From Actinomadura cremea (GTDB taxonomy: Bacteria > Actinomycetota > Actinomycetes > Streptosporangiales > Streptosporangiaceae): 64,000 nt of DNA. The position numbers were made by a program, and so were the translations under genes. The stretch is taken from contig NZ_BMRF01000003.1 in assembly GCF_014648495.1 (NCBI RefSeq), forward strand, positions 310,001 to 374,000, written 5' to 3'. Position 1 is the stretch's first letter, and each line of letters begins with the position of its first letter. Below are positions 1 through 9,105 of the stretch, piece after piece. The notes beneath the pieces were generated by a model, which saw only the letters and a list, made by a program, of their open reading frames with translations, was not told the origin of the DNA and ran no database searches.

Positions 1-932
1 TCTACGGGCCGGAGGGCTCCGGCAAGACCTCGATCGCGCTGCACGCCGTGGCCAGCGTCCAGAAGAAGGGCGGCATCGCCGCGTTCGTCGACGCCGAGCA
101 CGCCCTCGACCCCGACTACGCCAAGAAGCTCGGCGTCGACATCGACGCCATGCTGGTCTCCCAGCCCGACACCGGCGAGCAGGCGCTGGAGATCACCGAC
201 ATGCTGGTGCGCTCCGGCGCGGTCGACGCCGTCGTGATCGACTCCGTCGCCGCGCTCGTCCCGCGCGCCGAGATCGAGGGCGAGATGGGCGACAGCCACG
301 TCGGCCTCCAGGCCCGCCTGATGTCGCAGGCGCTGCGCAAGCTCACGGGCGCGATCAACCAGACCAAGACCACCGTCATCTTCATCAACCAGCTCCGCGA
401 GAAGGTCGGCGTCATGTTCGGCTCCCCGGAGACCACGACCGGCGGCAAGGCGCTGAAGTTCTACGCGTCCGTCCGGCTGGACGTGCGCCGCATCGAGACG
501 CTCAAGGACGGCACCGAGGCCGTCGGCAACCGCGTCCGGGTCAAGGTCGTCAAGAACAAGATGGCGCCGCCCTTCCGCGTCGCCGACTTCGACCTGCTCT
601 ACGGCCAGGGCATCAGCCGCGAGGGCGGGCTGATCGACCTCGGCGTCGAGCACGGGTTCGTCCGCAAGTCGGGTGCCTGGTACACCTGCGAGGGCGACCA
701 GCTCGGCCAGGGCAAGGAGAACGCCCGCAACTTCCTCAAGGCCAACCCCGACATGGCCGACGGGATCGAGAAGAAGATCAAGGAGAAGCTCGGCATCGGC
801 CCGAAGGTCGACAAGGAGGCCGATCCCGCGTCGCCGGACGGCGCCGCCGCGCCCCCCGCCCCGCCCCTCGTGTCCGCGGCCAAGCCGGCGTCCGGCAGGA
901 AGACCGCCAAGGCCAAGGCCGGTGATTCCTGA
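1..932 (+). CDS. recA: Recombinase RecA, 5' end cut off by the window
   Basis: RecA forms filaments on single-stranded DNA, drives strand exchange and triggers LexA self-cleavage. The reading frame is already open at base 3 and starts inside the Walker A loop (GPEGSGKT), so roughly the first 65 residues lie outside the window. The rest shows the RecA core: the segment around [18 protein letters not shown] carries Walker B, and [20 protein letters not shown] is the L2 DNA-binding loop region. The tail is Ala/Pro/Lys-rich (about residues 265-294 of the visible part), as in other actinobacteria. A GTG at 48 is internal and not the start. recX follows after about 150 bases, the usual pairing. The stop codon lies in a short tandem repeat. 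Confidence 0.98.
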   Translation, partial: YGPEGSGKTSIALHAVASVQKKGGIAAFVDAEHALDPDYAKKLGVDIDAMLVSQPDTGEQALEITDMLVRSGAVDAVVIDSVAALVPRAEIEGEMGDSHVGLQARLMSQALRKLTGAINQTKTTVIFINQLREKVGVMFGSPETTTGGKALKFYASVRLDVRRIETLKDGTEAVGNRVRVKVVKNKMAPPFRVADFDLLYGQGISREGGLIDLGVEHGFVRKSGAWYTCEGDQLGQGKENARNFLKANPDMADGIEKKIKEKLGIGPKVDKEADPASPDGAAAPPAPPLVSAAKPASGRKTAKAKAGDS

Positions 933-977
933 CGGTGATTCCTGACGGTGAATCCCGGGATATGGGTGACTCCTGAC
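921..977. repeat. 13-bp tandem repeat across the recA stop codon
   Basis: The unit GGTGATTCCTGAC occurs twice without change at 921-933 and 934-946. A degenerate third copy lies at 947-959 and a near-perfect copy (GGTGACTCCTGAC) at 965-977. The first copy contains the last recA codons and the stop, so slippage here could extend or shorten the RecA tail without touching the core. Confidence 0.8.
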
Positions 978-1084
978 GAAGAGTAGGCGATGATCTCGTA
1001 TGTAGGGCGGCGGCGCCTCACCCGGCACCGGCCCGCCGGTGCGCGGACCTTCCCCGATGGCGCCGCCGCTCCCGCGGCCCCGGC

Positions 1085-1651
1085 GTGACCGGCGACCCCC
1101 GCGACGACGGCGGGCGCGACCCGTCCCGTCCGGCCGCCGAGCGACGCGACCCGGAGGCGCGGGCGCGCGACATCTGCCTGCGCCTGCTGACGGGGTCCCC
1201 GCGCACCCGCGCGCAGCTCGCCGACGCCCTGCGCCGCAAGGACGTCCCGGACGACGTCGCCGAGCGCGTCCTGTCCCGGTTCACCGACGTCGGGCTCATC
1301 GACGACGTGGCGTTCGCCGAGGCGTGGGTGGAGTCGCGCCACGCCGGCCGGGGCCTCGCCCGACGCGCCCTCGCCGTCGAACTCCGCCGCCGCGGCGTCG
1401 CCGACGAGACCGTCAACGACGCCGTCGAGGCCCTCGACCCGGCCCGTGAGGAGGAGACCGCCCGCGCCCTCGTCGCCCGCCGCCTCCCCGCCACCCGCGG
1501 CGTCGACTCCACCAAGCGCATGCGCCGCATGGTCGGCATGCTCGCCCGCAAGGGCTACCCGCCCGGCCTCGCCTACCGCGTCGTCAAGGAGGCCCTCGCC
1601 GACGAAGGCGCCGACCTCGGCGACCACCCGGACGACCTCCCCCTCGACTGA
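1085..1651 (+). CDS. recX: RecX family regulator of RecA
   Basis: RecX binds within the RecA filament groove and limits its ATPase and recombinase activity. The 188-residue product has the RecX layout of repeated three-helix modules. Recognisable blocks are [39 protein letters not shown] and [20 protein letters not shown]. The GTG at 1085 was chosen because it gives a start at the usual distance before the first module, and no better start lies closer. The first 25 residues are charged and probably disordered. It follows recA on the same strand, and 152 bases separate the genes, so it may be read through from recA or have its own weak promoter. Confidence 0.93.
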   Translation: MTGDPRDDGGRDPSRPAAERRDPEARARDICLRLLTGSPRTRAQLADALRRKDVPDDVAERVLSRFTDVGLIDDVAFAEAWVESRHAGRGLARRALAVELRRRGVADETVNDAVEALDPAREEETARALVARRLPATRGVDSTKRMRRMVGMLARKGYPPGLAYRVVKEALADEGADLGDHPDDLPLD

Positions 1652-2182
1652 CCGCCGCGCACCGAACGGGGCGTCCCGGGCGCCGGGGGCGGGGTTTCGG
1701 ACCGGGACGGGGATGCGGGGCCCGTGTCCGGAACGGGGCACCCGAACGCGGATTCCGAGGGGGATTCGGTTTCCGCCCGGGAGCGGTCCCGCCCGGGTGG
1801 GCGGCTCCGGCGGTCGGGCTGCCTGCGGCGATGCGGATACGGCCGAGTAAGGATGGCATCACGTTCGCGTGTGGTTAGTCCGGAATGCCCCCTGTTTGCT
1901 TGCTCATTACCTCCATGCCGCTTACCGTTACGGCAGTGAGGAGTTACTCCGCATAGTGCGGATTGCCATAGGACCGAACACGTTCGAGCAGCTGAGAGGC
2001 ATCAGGGACACGTTCGCCGATCTGGACTCGGCCGGATCTCCGGGACGCGCGCGGCGCGACCCGGTGATGGCGTCGCCGTGTCCCCGGCCGTCCACAGGGC
2101 CGTCCACAGGGCGCGAGTAAATCCTCGCTAGGCAGGGTTCCGAACTCCAGACGGGACCCGACGGCGAGGAAGGATCTGCCTC
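1652..2182. other. Intergenic region recX-rny
   Basis: These 531 bases hold no convincing gene. An 83-codon frame at 1869-2120 uses TTA and ATA codons and lacks the strong GC3 bias of neighbours, so it was not called. An AT-richer island at about 1865-1990 holds a candidate promoter and dyad (annotated separately). The sequence GGCCGTCCACAG is repeated in tandem at 2084-2107. Nothing else is evident. Confidence 0.6.
1900..1941 (+). promoter_or_regulatory. Candidate rny promoter with imperfect dyad over the -10
   Basis: A -35-like TTGCTC (1900-1905), a 17-nt spacer and a -10-like TACCGT (1923-1928) face rny. An 11-bp inverted repeat with two mismatches surrounds the -10: CCTCCATGCCG at 1910-1920 and CGGCAGTGAGG at 1931-1941. 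It could be an operator or a hairpin. A start near 1935 would leave a leader of about 250 nt. The role is inferred. Confidence 0.4.
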
Positions 2183-3754
2183 ATGGAGAGCGTCCTGCTG
2201 GGTGCAGCGCTGCTGGTGACCCTGGTCGCTCTCGTCATCGTGATCCTGTGGCGCCCCGGCGTGTCCGGGAAGGCGGCTGCCGAGATGGCGCGCGCGCAGA
2301 GCGAGGCCGACGAGGTCAGGACGGACGCCAAGCGGGAGGTCCGGGAGATCCTCGAACGGGCCGAGGGCGAGGCCCGGCGGTTCGAGGCCGAGGCCCGCAG
2401 GGCGGCCGAACAGGAGGCCAAGGCCGTCCGGGACGAGCTGCGCGGGCTCCGGGAGGACGTCGAGCGCCGCGAGGCGCGGCTGGCCGAGCGGGAGCAGCGG
2501 CTGGACGGCGAGGTGCGGCGGCTGGAGGAGTGGTCGGCCCGGCTCACCGAGAACAAGCGGGCGCTCGAGGAGCGCGGGCGGGAGCTGGACGGGGTCGCCG
2601 AGGAGCGGCGGCTGGTCCTGGAACGGACGGCGGGGCTCACCGCCGAGCAGGCCAAGTCAGAGCTGGTCGCGTCGATCGAGAACCAGGCCAAGCGCGAGGC
2701 CGTCCCGATCACCCGGGAGATCGAGAACACGGCGCGGCAGGAGGGCGACAAGCGCGCTCGCAAGATCGTCACCCTGGCGATCCAGCGGATCGCGAGCGAG
2801 CAGACGGCCGAGTCGGTCGTGTCGGTCCTGCACCTGCCGGGCGACGAGATGAAGGGCCGCATCATCGGCCGCGAGGGCCGCAACATCCGGGCGTTCGAGA
2901 CGACCACCGGCGTGAACCTCATCATCGACGACACCCCCGAGGCCGTCCTGCTGAGCTGCTTCGACCCCGTGCGCCGGGAGGTCGGGCGGCTGACGCTGGA
3001 GAAGCTCGTCCTGGACGGGCGGATCCACCCGCAGCGCATCGAGGAGATCTACGAGCGCAGCAAGCGGGACGTGGAGCAGCTGTGCGTGCGGGCCGGCGAG
3101 GACGCCCTGGTCGACGTCGGCATCGCCGACATGCACCCGGAGCTGATCGCGCTGCTCGGCCGGCTGCGGTACCGGACGTCGTACGGGCAGAACGTCCTCA
3201 AGCACCTGATCGAGTCGGCGCACATCGCCGGGATCATGGCGGGCGAGCTGCGGCTGCCGGTGGACGTCGCCAAGCGGGGCACGCTGCTGCACGACATCGG
3301 CAAGGCGCTCACCCACGAGGTGGAGGGCAGCCACGCGCTGATCGGGGCGGAGATCGCCCGCCGGTACGGCGAGCCCGAGGACGTCGTGCACGCGATCGAG
3401 GCGCACCACAACGAGGTCGAGGTGCGGACGGTGGAGGCGGTGCTCACCCAGGCGGCCGACGCCGTCAGCGGCAGCCGTCCGGGTGCGCGCCGTGAGTCGC
3501 TGGAGGCCTACGTCAAGCGGCTGGAGCGGCTCGAGGAGATCGCCCGCGACAAGCACGAGGGCGTGGAGAAGGTGTTCGCGATGCAGGCCGGGCGGGAGGT
3601 CCGGGTGATGGTCAAGCCGGACGCGGTCGACGACATCCAGGCGCAGGTGATCGCCCGCGACATCGCCAAGCAGGTCGAGGACGAGCTGATCTACCCCGGG
3701 CAGATCCGCGTCACCGTCGTGCGGGAGTCGCGGGCGACCGAGTTCGCCCGCTGA
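2183..3754 (+). CDS. rny: Ribonuclease Y
   Basis: RNase Y is a membrane-anchored endoribonuclease that starts decay of many mRNAs. The 523-residue product fits the family length. It has an N-terminal membrane segment (about residues 4-24), a long Glu/Arg-rich coiled coil (about 30-190), a KH RNA-binding domain with GRIIGREGRNIRAFE, and an HD domain with the metal motif LLHDIGK near residue 372 followed by HHNEVE. The C-terminal YPGQIRVTVVRE is typical. The ATG at 2183 follows a GAGGAAGGA-type ribosome-binding site. The upstream promoter candidate lies about 250 bases away, and a GC hairpin immediately follows the stop. Confidence 0.97.
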   Translation: MESVLLGAALLVTLVALVIVILWRPGVSGKAAAEMARAQSEADEVRTDAKREVREILERAEGEARRFEAEARRAAEQEAKAVRDELRGLREDVERREARLAEREQRLDGEVRRLEEWSARLTENKRALEERGRELDGVAEERRLVLERTAGLTAEQAKSELVASIENQAKREAVPITREIENTARQEGDKRARKIVTLAIQRIASEQTAESVVSVLHLPGDEMKGRIIGREGRNIRAFETTTGVNLIIDDTPEAVLLSCFDPVRREVGRLTLEKLVLDGRIHPQRIEEIYERSKRDVEQLCVRAGEDALVDVGIADMHPELIALLGRLRYRTSYGQNVLKHLIESAHIAGIMAGELRLPVDVAKRGTLLHDIGKALTHEVEGSHALIGAEIARRYGEPEDVVHAIEAHHNEVEVRTVEAVLTQAADAVSGSRPGARRESLEAYVKRLERLEEIARDKHEGVEKVFAMQAGREVRVMVKPDAVDDIQAQVIARDIAKQVEDELIYPGQIRVTVVRESRATEFAR

Positions 3755-3774
3755 CCGGGGGCTGCGGCCCCCGG
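3755..3774 (+). terminator. Hairpin directly after rny
   Basis: CCGGGGGC and GCCCCCGG form a perfect 8-bp stem with a TGCG loop, starting one base after the rny stop. There is no T-run, which is common for actinobacterial terminators. Confidence 0.6.
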
Positions 3775-3798
3775 CTCGGCTCCCGGCCCCGGATGCGT

Positions 3799-3819
3799 CC
3801 GGATATTTGGCCGGATATT
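3799..3819. repeat. Direct repeat CCGGATATT in front of the glycerophosphodiesterase gene
   Basis: CCGGATATT occurs at 3799-3807 and 3811-3819 with a 12-nt period in an AT-richer stretch about 75 bases upstream of the next start. It may be part of a promoter or an activator site; only the repeat itself is certain. Confidence 0.4.
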
Positions 3820-3889
3820 CAGGCGTGAGTCGAATGTCCGAAATGAGCTGCCGTGATCATCGCATGGTCGGCCCACCGGAAGGACATTC

Positions 3890-5131
3890 GTGAACAGGCT
3901 CTCCATGCTCGCGGGCGGCGCCGTGCTGGCCGCCGCCCTCGCCGCCACCGGCATCGCCCAGGCCGCGCCGGACCGGCCCGCCCCCGGGAAGCGGACGGAC
4001 GCGCTGATCCTCGGCCATCGCGGCTCACCGGGGCAGGCCCCCGAGGAGACGCTCGCCTCCTACCGCAACGCGTTGCGCGAGGACGCGGACGTCCTGGAGG
4101 GCGACGTCCAGCTCACGTCGGACGAGAAGCTCGTGCTCCTGCACGACGACACGCTCGTCCGGACCACCGACGTCGAGGAGGTCTACCCCGACAGGGCGCC
4201 GTGGAAGGTCGGCCAGTTCACGCTCGCCGAGATCAAGCGGCTGGACGCCGGGTCATGGTTCGACTCGCGGTACAAGGGCCGGCGCGTGCCGACCGTGAGG
4301 GAACTGCTGGACGTCACGGACGCGCGGACCGGCCTCACTCTCGAACTGAAGTCGCCCGCCAACAGCCCCGGAGTCGCGACGCTGCTGGCCCGCGAGCTGA
4401 ACGCGGCCGGGCTCACCGACGGCGCGACGCTGCGGTCGGGCGCCTACCGTGTCCACGTCCACTCGCGTGACAAGGCGGCGCTCGAGGCATTCCACGCGGC
4501 CGCGCCCAAGGTGCAGCTCTCCTACCTGACGGGCGGGGCGATGCCGACCGACGCAGAACTGGCCGGCCTGTCGGGCTGGACCGTCGGGGTGTACACGCAT
4601 CCGCGCGCCACCGGCGCGTCCGACGTCGAGCGCGCGCACGCGCACGACCTGAAGGTGATCAGCGACCCGGTGGACAGCCCCACCGAGATCTCCATGGCGG
4701 CGAACCAGGGGTACGACTGGGTCACGACGAACTTCCCGGACACGGCGCGGCGCGTCCTGGACGGCGCGAAGCGGACGTTCCCGAAGGCGAACGGCGTCGT
4801 GGTGGACAGCGTCTTCCCGAACCCGAGCGGCGACGACGTCCAGCCGGAGAACAGCGAGCACGTGGTCCTGCGCAACACCACCTCGCGGCCCGTGAACGTC
4901 GGCGGCGGCTACCTGCGCGACCAGGCCGGCAACCTGCTCGAGATCGGCTCCGGGTACGTGATCCCGCCCGGCAGCCTGCTGCGCGTCCACGTCGGCTCGG
5001 GCACCGACCGGGCCGACGCCTACTACAACGGCCTGACCAGGGGCTTCCTGAACAACACCTCCGGCGACACGGTGTCGTTCTTCGGGGCCGACCACTCGCT
5101 ACTCGACATCGGTTCCTACATCGTCCCCTGA
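3890..5131 (+). CDS. Secreted glycerophosphodiester phosphodiesterase with C-terminal lamin-tail domain
   Basis: The family hydrolyses glycerophosphodiesters to glycerol-3-phosphate and an alcohol. Residues 1-25 form a Sec signal peptide ending near AQA. The GDPD domain follows (about 38-290). LGHRGSPGQAPEETLASY holds the catalytic His-Arg and metal Glu, EGDVQLTSDEKLVLLHDD the second metal/His block, and LTLELKSP the third. Residues about 300-413 look like a lamin-tail domain, a beta-sandwich often fused to secreted hydrolases. The GTG at 3890 is preceded by GGAAGGA. The 3' end overlaps the convergent peptidase gene by 33 bases. Extracellular phosphate or phospholipid scavenging is inferred. 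Confidence 0.9.
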   Translation: MNRLSMLAGGAVLAAALAATGIAQAAPDRPAPGKRTDALILGHRGSPGQAPEETLASYRNALREDADVLEGDVQLTSDEKLVLLHDDTLVRTTDVEEVYPDRAPWKVGQFTLAEIKRLDAGSWFDSRYKGRRVPTVRELLDVTDARTGLTLELKSPANSPGVATLLARELNAAGLTDGATLRSGAYRVHVHSRDKAALEAFHAAAPKVQLSYLTGGAMPTDAELAGLSGWTVGVYTHPRATGASDVERAHAHDLKVISDPVDSPTEISMAANQGYDWVTTNFPDTARRVLDGAKRTFPKANGVVVDSVFPNPSGDDVQPENSEHVVLRNTTSRPVNVGGGYLRDQAGNLLEIGSGYVIPPGSLLRVHVGSGTDRADAYYNGLTRGFLNNTSGDTVSFFGADHSLLDIGSYIVP

Positions 5132-7207
5132 ACCGGCACCGTCCGCCGGACCCGCCCCGTCCCCCGACTCCGCCGTCTCGCCGGACGCAGGTGCGGCGCC
5201 CATCGTCAGTTCGATGGGCGTCACATCGCGCGGCTCGAAGCCGAGGACCTGCCCGTAGAAGGCCAGCTCCGACTCCAGGCAGGTGATGATCGTCGAGGTC
5301 CTGCGGAAGCCGTGCGCCTCGCCCTCGAACGTCAGGTACGCGTGCGGCGTCTCGCCCGCGCCGAGCGCCATCGCGAACCGCTCCGACTGGTCCGGCGGGA
5401 CGATCGGGTCGTCCAGCCCGTGCAGGAGCAGGACGGGGCACGCGGCGGCGTCGGCGCGGTTCAGCGGCGAGCGCTCCTCGTAGGCGCGCTCGAAGCCGGG
5501 CAGCGGGCCGATCAGGCCGAACAGGTAGCGCGACTCGAAGTCGTGGGTGCCCTCGGCGAAGCTCTGCAGGTCGGTGACGCCGAAGTAGGACGTGGCGGCC
5601 TTGAACACGCCGGTCCGCGTGACGGCCGCGAGGGTCGTCCAGCCGCCCGCGGAGCCGCCCCGGATGGCGATCCTCTCGGGATCGGCGATGCCGCCCTCCA
5701 CGAGCGCCTGAGCCGCCGCCACGGCGTCCTCCACGTCGACGACCCCCCACTGCCGGCTGAGCCGCTCGCGGTAGGTGCGGCCGTAGCCGGTGGACCCGCC
5801 GTAGTTCACGTCGACGACGCCGATGCCGCGGCTGGTGAAGTACGCCCGCTCCAGGTCGAGGGCGGTGGAGACGCGGCTGGTCGGCCCGCCGTGGACGAAC
5901 ACGACGTACGGGGGCAGTTCGTCCGCGGGCCCGCCGGCCTGCGGGTTGGCGGGCGGGAAGACGTACGCGTGGACCGGACGCCCGAACGGGCCCTCCAGCC
6001 GTTCGGCGCGCGGCGCGGGCAGGTACCCGGAGGCCGGCACGTCCTCCAGCCCGGCGCGCAGCTCGTCGACGCGGCCCGTCGAGGTGTCGATACGCACGAC
6101 GGTGCGGGGGGTGTCCGGGCCGCCCGCGATGCCGACGATCGCGGAGCCGTCCGCGGACAGCTGCGGCAGCCAGTCCGTGTAGGGGACGTCGAGGTCCTCC
6201 AGATCGAGCGTCTCGGGATCGTAGACCCCGATGCGCAGGTCACCCTCCCCGTGCAGGACGGCCAGGCGCCCGTCGCCCAGGAGCGCGTACGGCATGCCGC
6301 CAAGCTGCCACAGGGGGCCGGCGAATTCCTCTTCGGCGGGGTAAAGCGCCTGGGCGGACTCGCCGTGCAGGCCCACCTGGTAGATGTTCCACCAGCCGGG
6401 CCAGTCCGAGATGACGTACAGGGTGTCGTTGTCCGCCCACAGGGGTGCGAGGACCGATTCCTTGAGCCCGCCCTTGACCGTGCGGGGCGCGACGGCCGCG
6501 CCGTCCTCGATCGCCGCGACGCGCAGCTCCGTCCCGTCCCAGGGCATGCGGGGGTGGTTCCACTGCACCCAGGCGAGGTGGCCGCCGCCGGGGGACGGGA
6601 CGGGCGAGGCGTAGAAGTGCGCGCCGGACACCAGCTCGCGGATCGCGGCCGGGTCGTCCGCGGCGCTCCCGTCGAGCGGCACGGCGACGATGGCGCGCCG
6701 GATCCCGGCGTCCTGCTCGTCCGCGGCGGCGGCGCCCGCTCCGGCGTCGGCCGGGGCGGCGATGTGGCCCTCGCAGACGCACCAGACCTCCGTGCCGTCC
6801 GGGGCCAGCACGTAGTCGGCGTAGCGCAGCCCGCCGGGGACGGCCGGTTCCGGGGTCAGCGGGTAGGGCTTGGCGTCGCCCTCGTCGAGCCGGTGCAGCC
6901 GCTGGTCCTCGTAGTTGGAGAACACGATCGCGGTGCCCTCGGCAGTGGGCACCGGCAGGTACGACCGCCCGCCGTACTCGTGGACGCGCGTGCGCGCGTC
7001 CCACGGCGCGTGCAGCAGTTCCGTGCGGCGACCGTCCCGCAGGCGGACGACCGTGTTCCGCCCGCCCTCCTCGGGGCGGGCCTCCTGCCACCACACGTCG
7101 TCGCCCGCGACGGAGGGGAAACCGAGACGCAGCCGGGCGCGGGCGACGTCGGCCGCGGAGATGGGAGACGGCCATGAGCCATGGGGAAGGGTCGCACGAG
7201 CGGTCAT
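5099..7207 (-). CDS. S9 family (prolyl oligopeptidase-type) peptidase
   Basis: The 702-residue protein has an N-terminal beta-propeller and a C-terminal alpha/beta-hydrolase domain, as in dipeptidyl or acylaminoacyl peptidases. The catalytic triad is visible: Ser519 in GGSAGGW, Asp600 in HGLDDPIVPP and His632 in GEAHGF. No signal peptide is present, so it is probably cytoplasmic. The ATG at 7207 gives the usual start (MTARATLPHGSW). An ATG at 7246 would add 13 residues of low plausibility, and neither has a strong ribosome-binding site. The tail is Gly/Asp-rich and its coding end overlaps the convergent glycerophosphodiesterase gene. Substrate is unknown; oligopeptide turnover is inferred from the family. 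Confidence 0.9.
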   Translation of the reverse strand: MTARATLPHGSWPSPISAADVARARLRLGFPSVAGDDVWWQEARPEEGGRNTVVRLRDGRRTELLHAPWDARTRVHEYGGRSYLPVPTAEGTAIVFSNYEDQRLHRLDEGDAKPYPLTPEPAVPGGLRYADYVLAPDGTEVWCVCEGHIAAPADAGAGAAAADEQDAGIRRAIVAVPLDGSAADDPAAIRELVSGAHFYASPVPSPGGGHLAWVQWNHPRMPWDGTELRVAAIEDGAAVAPRTVKGGLKESVLAPLWADNDTLYVISDWPGWWNIYQVGLHGESAQALYPAEEEFAGPLWQLGGMPYALLGDGRLAVLHGEGDLRIGVYDPETLDLEDLDVPYTDWLPQLSADGSAIVGIAGGPDTPRTVVRIDTSTGRVDELRAGLEDVPASGYLPAPRAERLEGPFGRPVHAYVFPPANPQAGGPADELPPYVVFVHGGPTSRVSTALDLERAYFTSRGIGVVDVNYGGSTGYGRTYRERLSRQWGVVDVEDAVAAAQALVEGGIADPERIAIRGGSAGGWTTLAAVTRTGVFKAATSYFGVTDLQSFAEGTHDFESRYLFGLIGPLPGFERAYEERSPLNRADAAACPVLLLHGLDDPIVPPDQSERFAMALGAGETPHAYLTFEGEAHGFRRTSTIITCLESELAFYGQVLGFEPRDVTPIELTMGAAPASGETAESGDGAGPADGAGSGDDVGTDVE

Positions 7208-7319
7208 ACCGGAATCGTCCCGCATACGGGGATGCAGTGGGGCCATGACGGTCGGTTTGACTTCGGAAAGATACGTGCCGTCGCCCCGGAGTACACGCCC
7301 CCGGACCCCGCCTCACGTG

Positions 7320-7360
7320 CGAAGGGGCGCCGCCGGGGGAGTTCCGGCGGCGCCCCTTCG
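7320..7360 (-). terminator. 17-bp hairpin ending the glutamate transporter operon
   Basis: Arms at 7320-7336 and 7344-7360 pair perfectly over 17 bp (core GGGGCGCCGCCGG) around a 7-nt loop. It lies 40 bases after the gluD stop and upstream of the next minus-strand gene. No T-run follows. Confidence 0.75.
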
Positions 7361-7400
7361 ATCGGGCGCGGACACCATGCGGGCGCGCCCGGGGGACGCC

Positions 7401-8387
7401 CTACTTCTTCTCGACGTCCGCCGATGCCATCCCGGGCGCCGCCGGGACCCCGGCCGCGGGAACGACCGAGTGGCCGGACGTCCGGCGGTTGCGGCGGAGG
7501 CGGGCCTCCAGCCAGGTCGCCACCGCGCTCAGCGCCATGTTGATCCCGATGTAGATGATCGAGACGACGATGGCGGCGGCGAGCAGGTTCTGGTAGTTCG
7601 GGCCCACCACCTTGAAGCCCGCGTGCAGCAGGTCCTCGAAGGCGATGATGAACCCGAGCGCCGTGTCCTTCAGCAGGACCACGAGCTGGCTGACGATCGC
7701 GGGCATCATGGCCGTGACCGCCTGGGGGAGCAGGACCAGCCGCATGACCCCGTTCTTGCGCAGCCCGATCGAGTAGGCGGCCTCGGACTGCCCCTTGGGC
7801 AGGGAGAGCACCCCGGCCCGGATCACCTCGGCCAGGACGGACCCGTTGTACAGGGTCAGCCCGAACACGAGCGCGGCGAACGCGGGGACGGTCACCACGC
7901 CGTAGTTGCTCTCGACGCCGAAGATGAACAGGAAATTGTCCACGACGATCCGCTGCGCCTGCCCGAGGGGCGACTCGGCGATCACCGGGCTGATCAGCGG
8001 CGGCGCGAAGAACGCCAGGAAGATCAGGATCAGCAGCGGGATGGCGCGGAAGAACTCCACCACCGCCCCGGCCGGTCCCCGGATCCACCAGTGGTCCGAG
8101 AGCCGGGCGAGCCCGAAGACCGCGCCGAACAGCATGGCCAGCACCGAGGCCACCGCGGCGGCCTTCAGCGTGTTCCACAGCCCGGGCAGGATCAGGTTCG
8201 TCCAGACGTCGCCCCGCAGGAACGGCTCCCACAGCGCGGACCTGAACTGGTCGCGGTCGTTGAGCTTCCAGGCGACCGCCGCCAGGACGCCCACCAGGAG
8301 GACGACCGAGACGGCCGTCAGGATCCTGTTGCGGGCCTCGGCCCTCGGCCCGGGGGCGTCGAAGAGGACGTTGGCTTCCCTGCTCAT
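7401..8387 (-). CDS. gluD: Glutamate-type ABC transporter permease GluD
   Basis: This is a polar amino-acid ABC transporter membrane subunit of 328 residues. An N-terminal segment (MSREANVLFDAPGPRAEARN) precedes the first membrane helix. A periplasm-facing stretch follows, then the permease core with the EAA-type loop SEAAYSIGLRKNGVMRLVLLPQAV, which contacts the ATPase. The start at 8387 overlaps the gluC stop by 4 bases (ATGA); the frame is open further upstream but that part is a shadow of gluC. The tail LRRNRRTSGHS is basic. It is the last gene of gluA-gluB-gluC-gluD, before a strong hairpin. Confidence 0.93.
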   Translation of the reverse strand: MSREANVLFDAPGPRAEARNRILTAVSVVLLVGVLAAVAWKLNDRDQFRSALWEPFLRGDVWTNLILPGLWNTLKAAAVASVLAMLFGAVFGLARLSDHWWIRGPAGAVVEFFRAIPLLILIFLAFFAPPLISPVIAESPLGQAQRIVVDNFLFIFGVESNYGVVTVPAFAALVFGLTLYNGSVLAEVIRAGVLSLPKGQSEAAYSIGLRKNGVMRLVLLPQAVTAMMPAIVSQLVVLLKDTALGFIIAFEDLLHAGFKVVGPNYQNLLAAAIVVSIIYIGINMALSAVATWLEARLRRNRRTSGHSVVPAAGVPAAPGMASADVEKK

Positions 8388-9085
8388 CGCGCCACCGCCA
8401 TTCGCTTGGCCAGCCAGCCGAAGAAGAACCCGGTCGGCAGGGTGAGGACCATGAAGCCCGCCGCGATCGTCAGGAACAGGGGGATCGCGGGCGGCTGGCT
8501 GTTCGGGTCGTCGAACAGCTCGTACATCACCAGGGCGGCCTCGGCGTATCCGGCGGCCATCACCACGGTGGTGTTCTTGATCATGGCGATGAGCGTGCTG
8601 CCCAGCGGCGCGATCACCGTCCGGAACGCCTGCGGCAGGATGATCATCCGCAGCGACTGGGTGAAGGTGAGCCCGATCGACCGGGCCGCCTCCGCCTGCC
8701 CCAGCGGGACCGTGTTGATCCCCGAGCGCAGCACCTCGCAGACGAACGCCCCGGTGTAGAAGGAGAGCCCGATCACCGCCCACCAGTAGGCGTCGACGGT
8801 GTTCTGGTCGGAGAATTTGAGCTGCAGGGTGGTGGAGATGCCCAGGCTGCACAGCAGCAGGACCAGTGTCAGCGGCGTGTTGCGCACCACGTTGACGTAA
8901 GCGGTGCCCACGACCCGCAGCAGCGGGATGGGCGCGACCCGGAACGATACGGCGACCGTCCCGATGATCATCGACAGCAGCGCCGACATCAGCGCCAGCC
9001 GGATGGTCCCCCAGAAGCCTTCAAGGATGCGGTCGCCGTTCTCGAAGACCGGGCCGAAGTCGAGGAGGCCGAGCAGGTCTTCCAT
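8384..9085 (-). CDS. gluC: Glutamate-type ABC transporter permease GluC
   Basis: This 233-residue inner-membrane permease pairs with GluD to form the amino-acid channel. It has about five membrane helices and the EAA loop QAEAARSIGLTFTQSLRMIILPQAF. Order and sizes match actinobacterial gluABCD, where uptake of glutamate (or related acidic amino acids) is known. The ATG at 9085 follows the gluB stop by 77 bases. That gap holds a 12-bp hairpin, so translation of gluC is not coupled to gluB, while gluD is coupled to gluC by overlap. Confidence 0.93.
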   Translation of the reverse strand: MEDLLGLLDFGPVFENGDRILEGFWGTIRLALMSALLSMIIGTVAVSFRVAPIPLLRVVGTAYVNVVRNTPLTLVLLLCSLGISTTLQLKFSDQNTVDAYWWAVIGLSFYTGAFVCEVLRSGINTVPLGQAEAARSIGLTFTQSLRMIILPQAFRTVIAPLGSTLIAMIKNTTVVMAAGYAEAALVMYELFDDPNSQPPAIPLFLTIAAGFMVLTLPTGFFFGWLAKRMAVAR

Positions 9086-9105
9086 GACACTCCAGCGTGT
9101 TCAGG

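Noticed and set aside
2084-2107. Two GTCCACA copies as a DnaA-box cluster
   Set aside because: The first two bases of the 9-mer do not match (CC instead of TT), and the copies come from a simple 12-bp duplication.
1869-2120. 83-codon frame between recX and rny
   Set aside because: It uses TTA and ATA codons, lacks GC3 bias, has no ribosome-binding site and overlaps the promoter-like dyad.
8388-8852. Extension of gluD to a 483-residue product
   Set aside because: The extra part is gluC read in another frame; the overlapping ATG at 8387 gives a normal permease.
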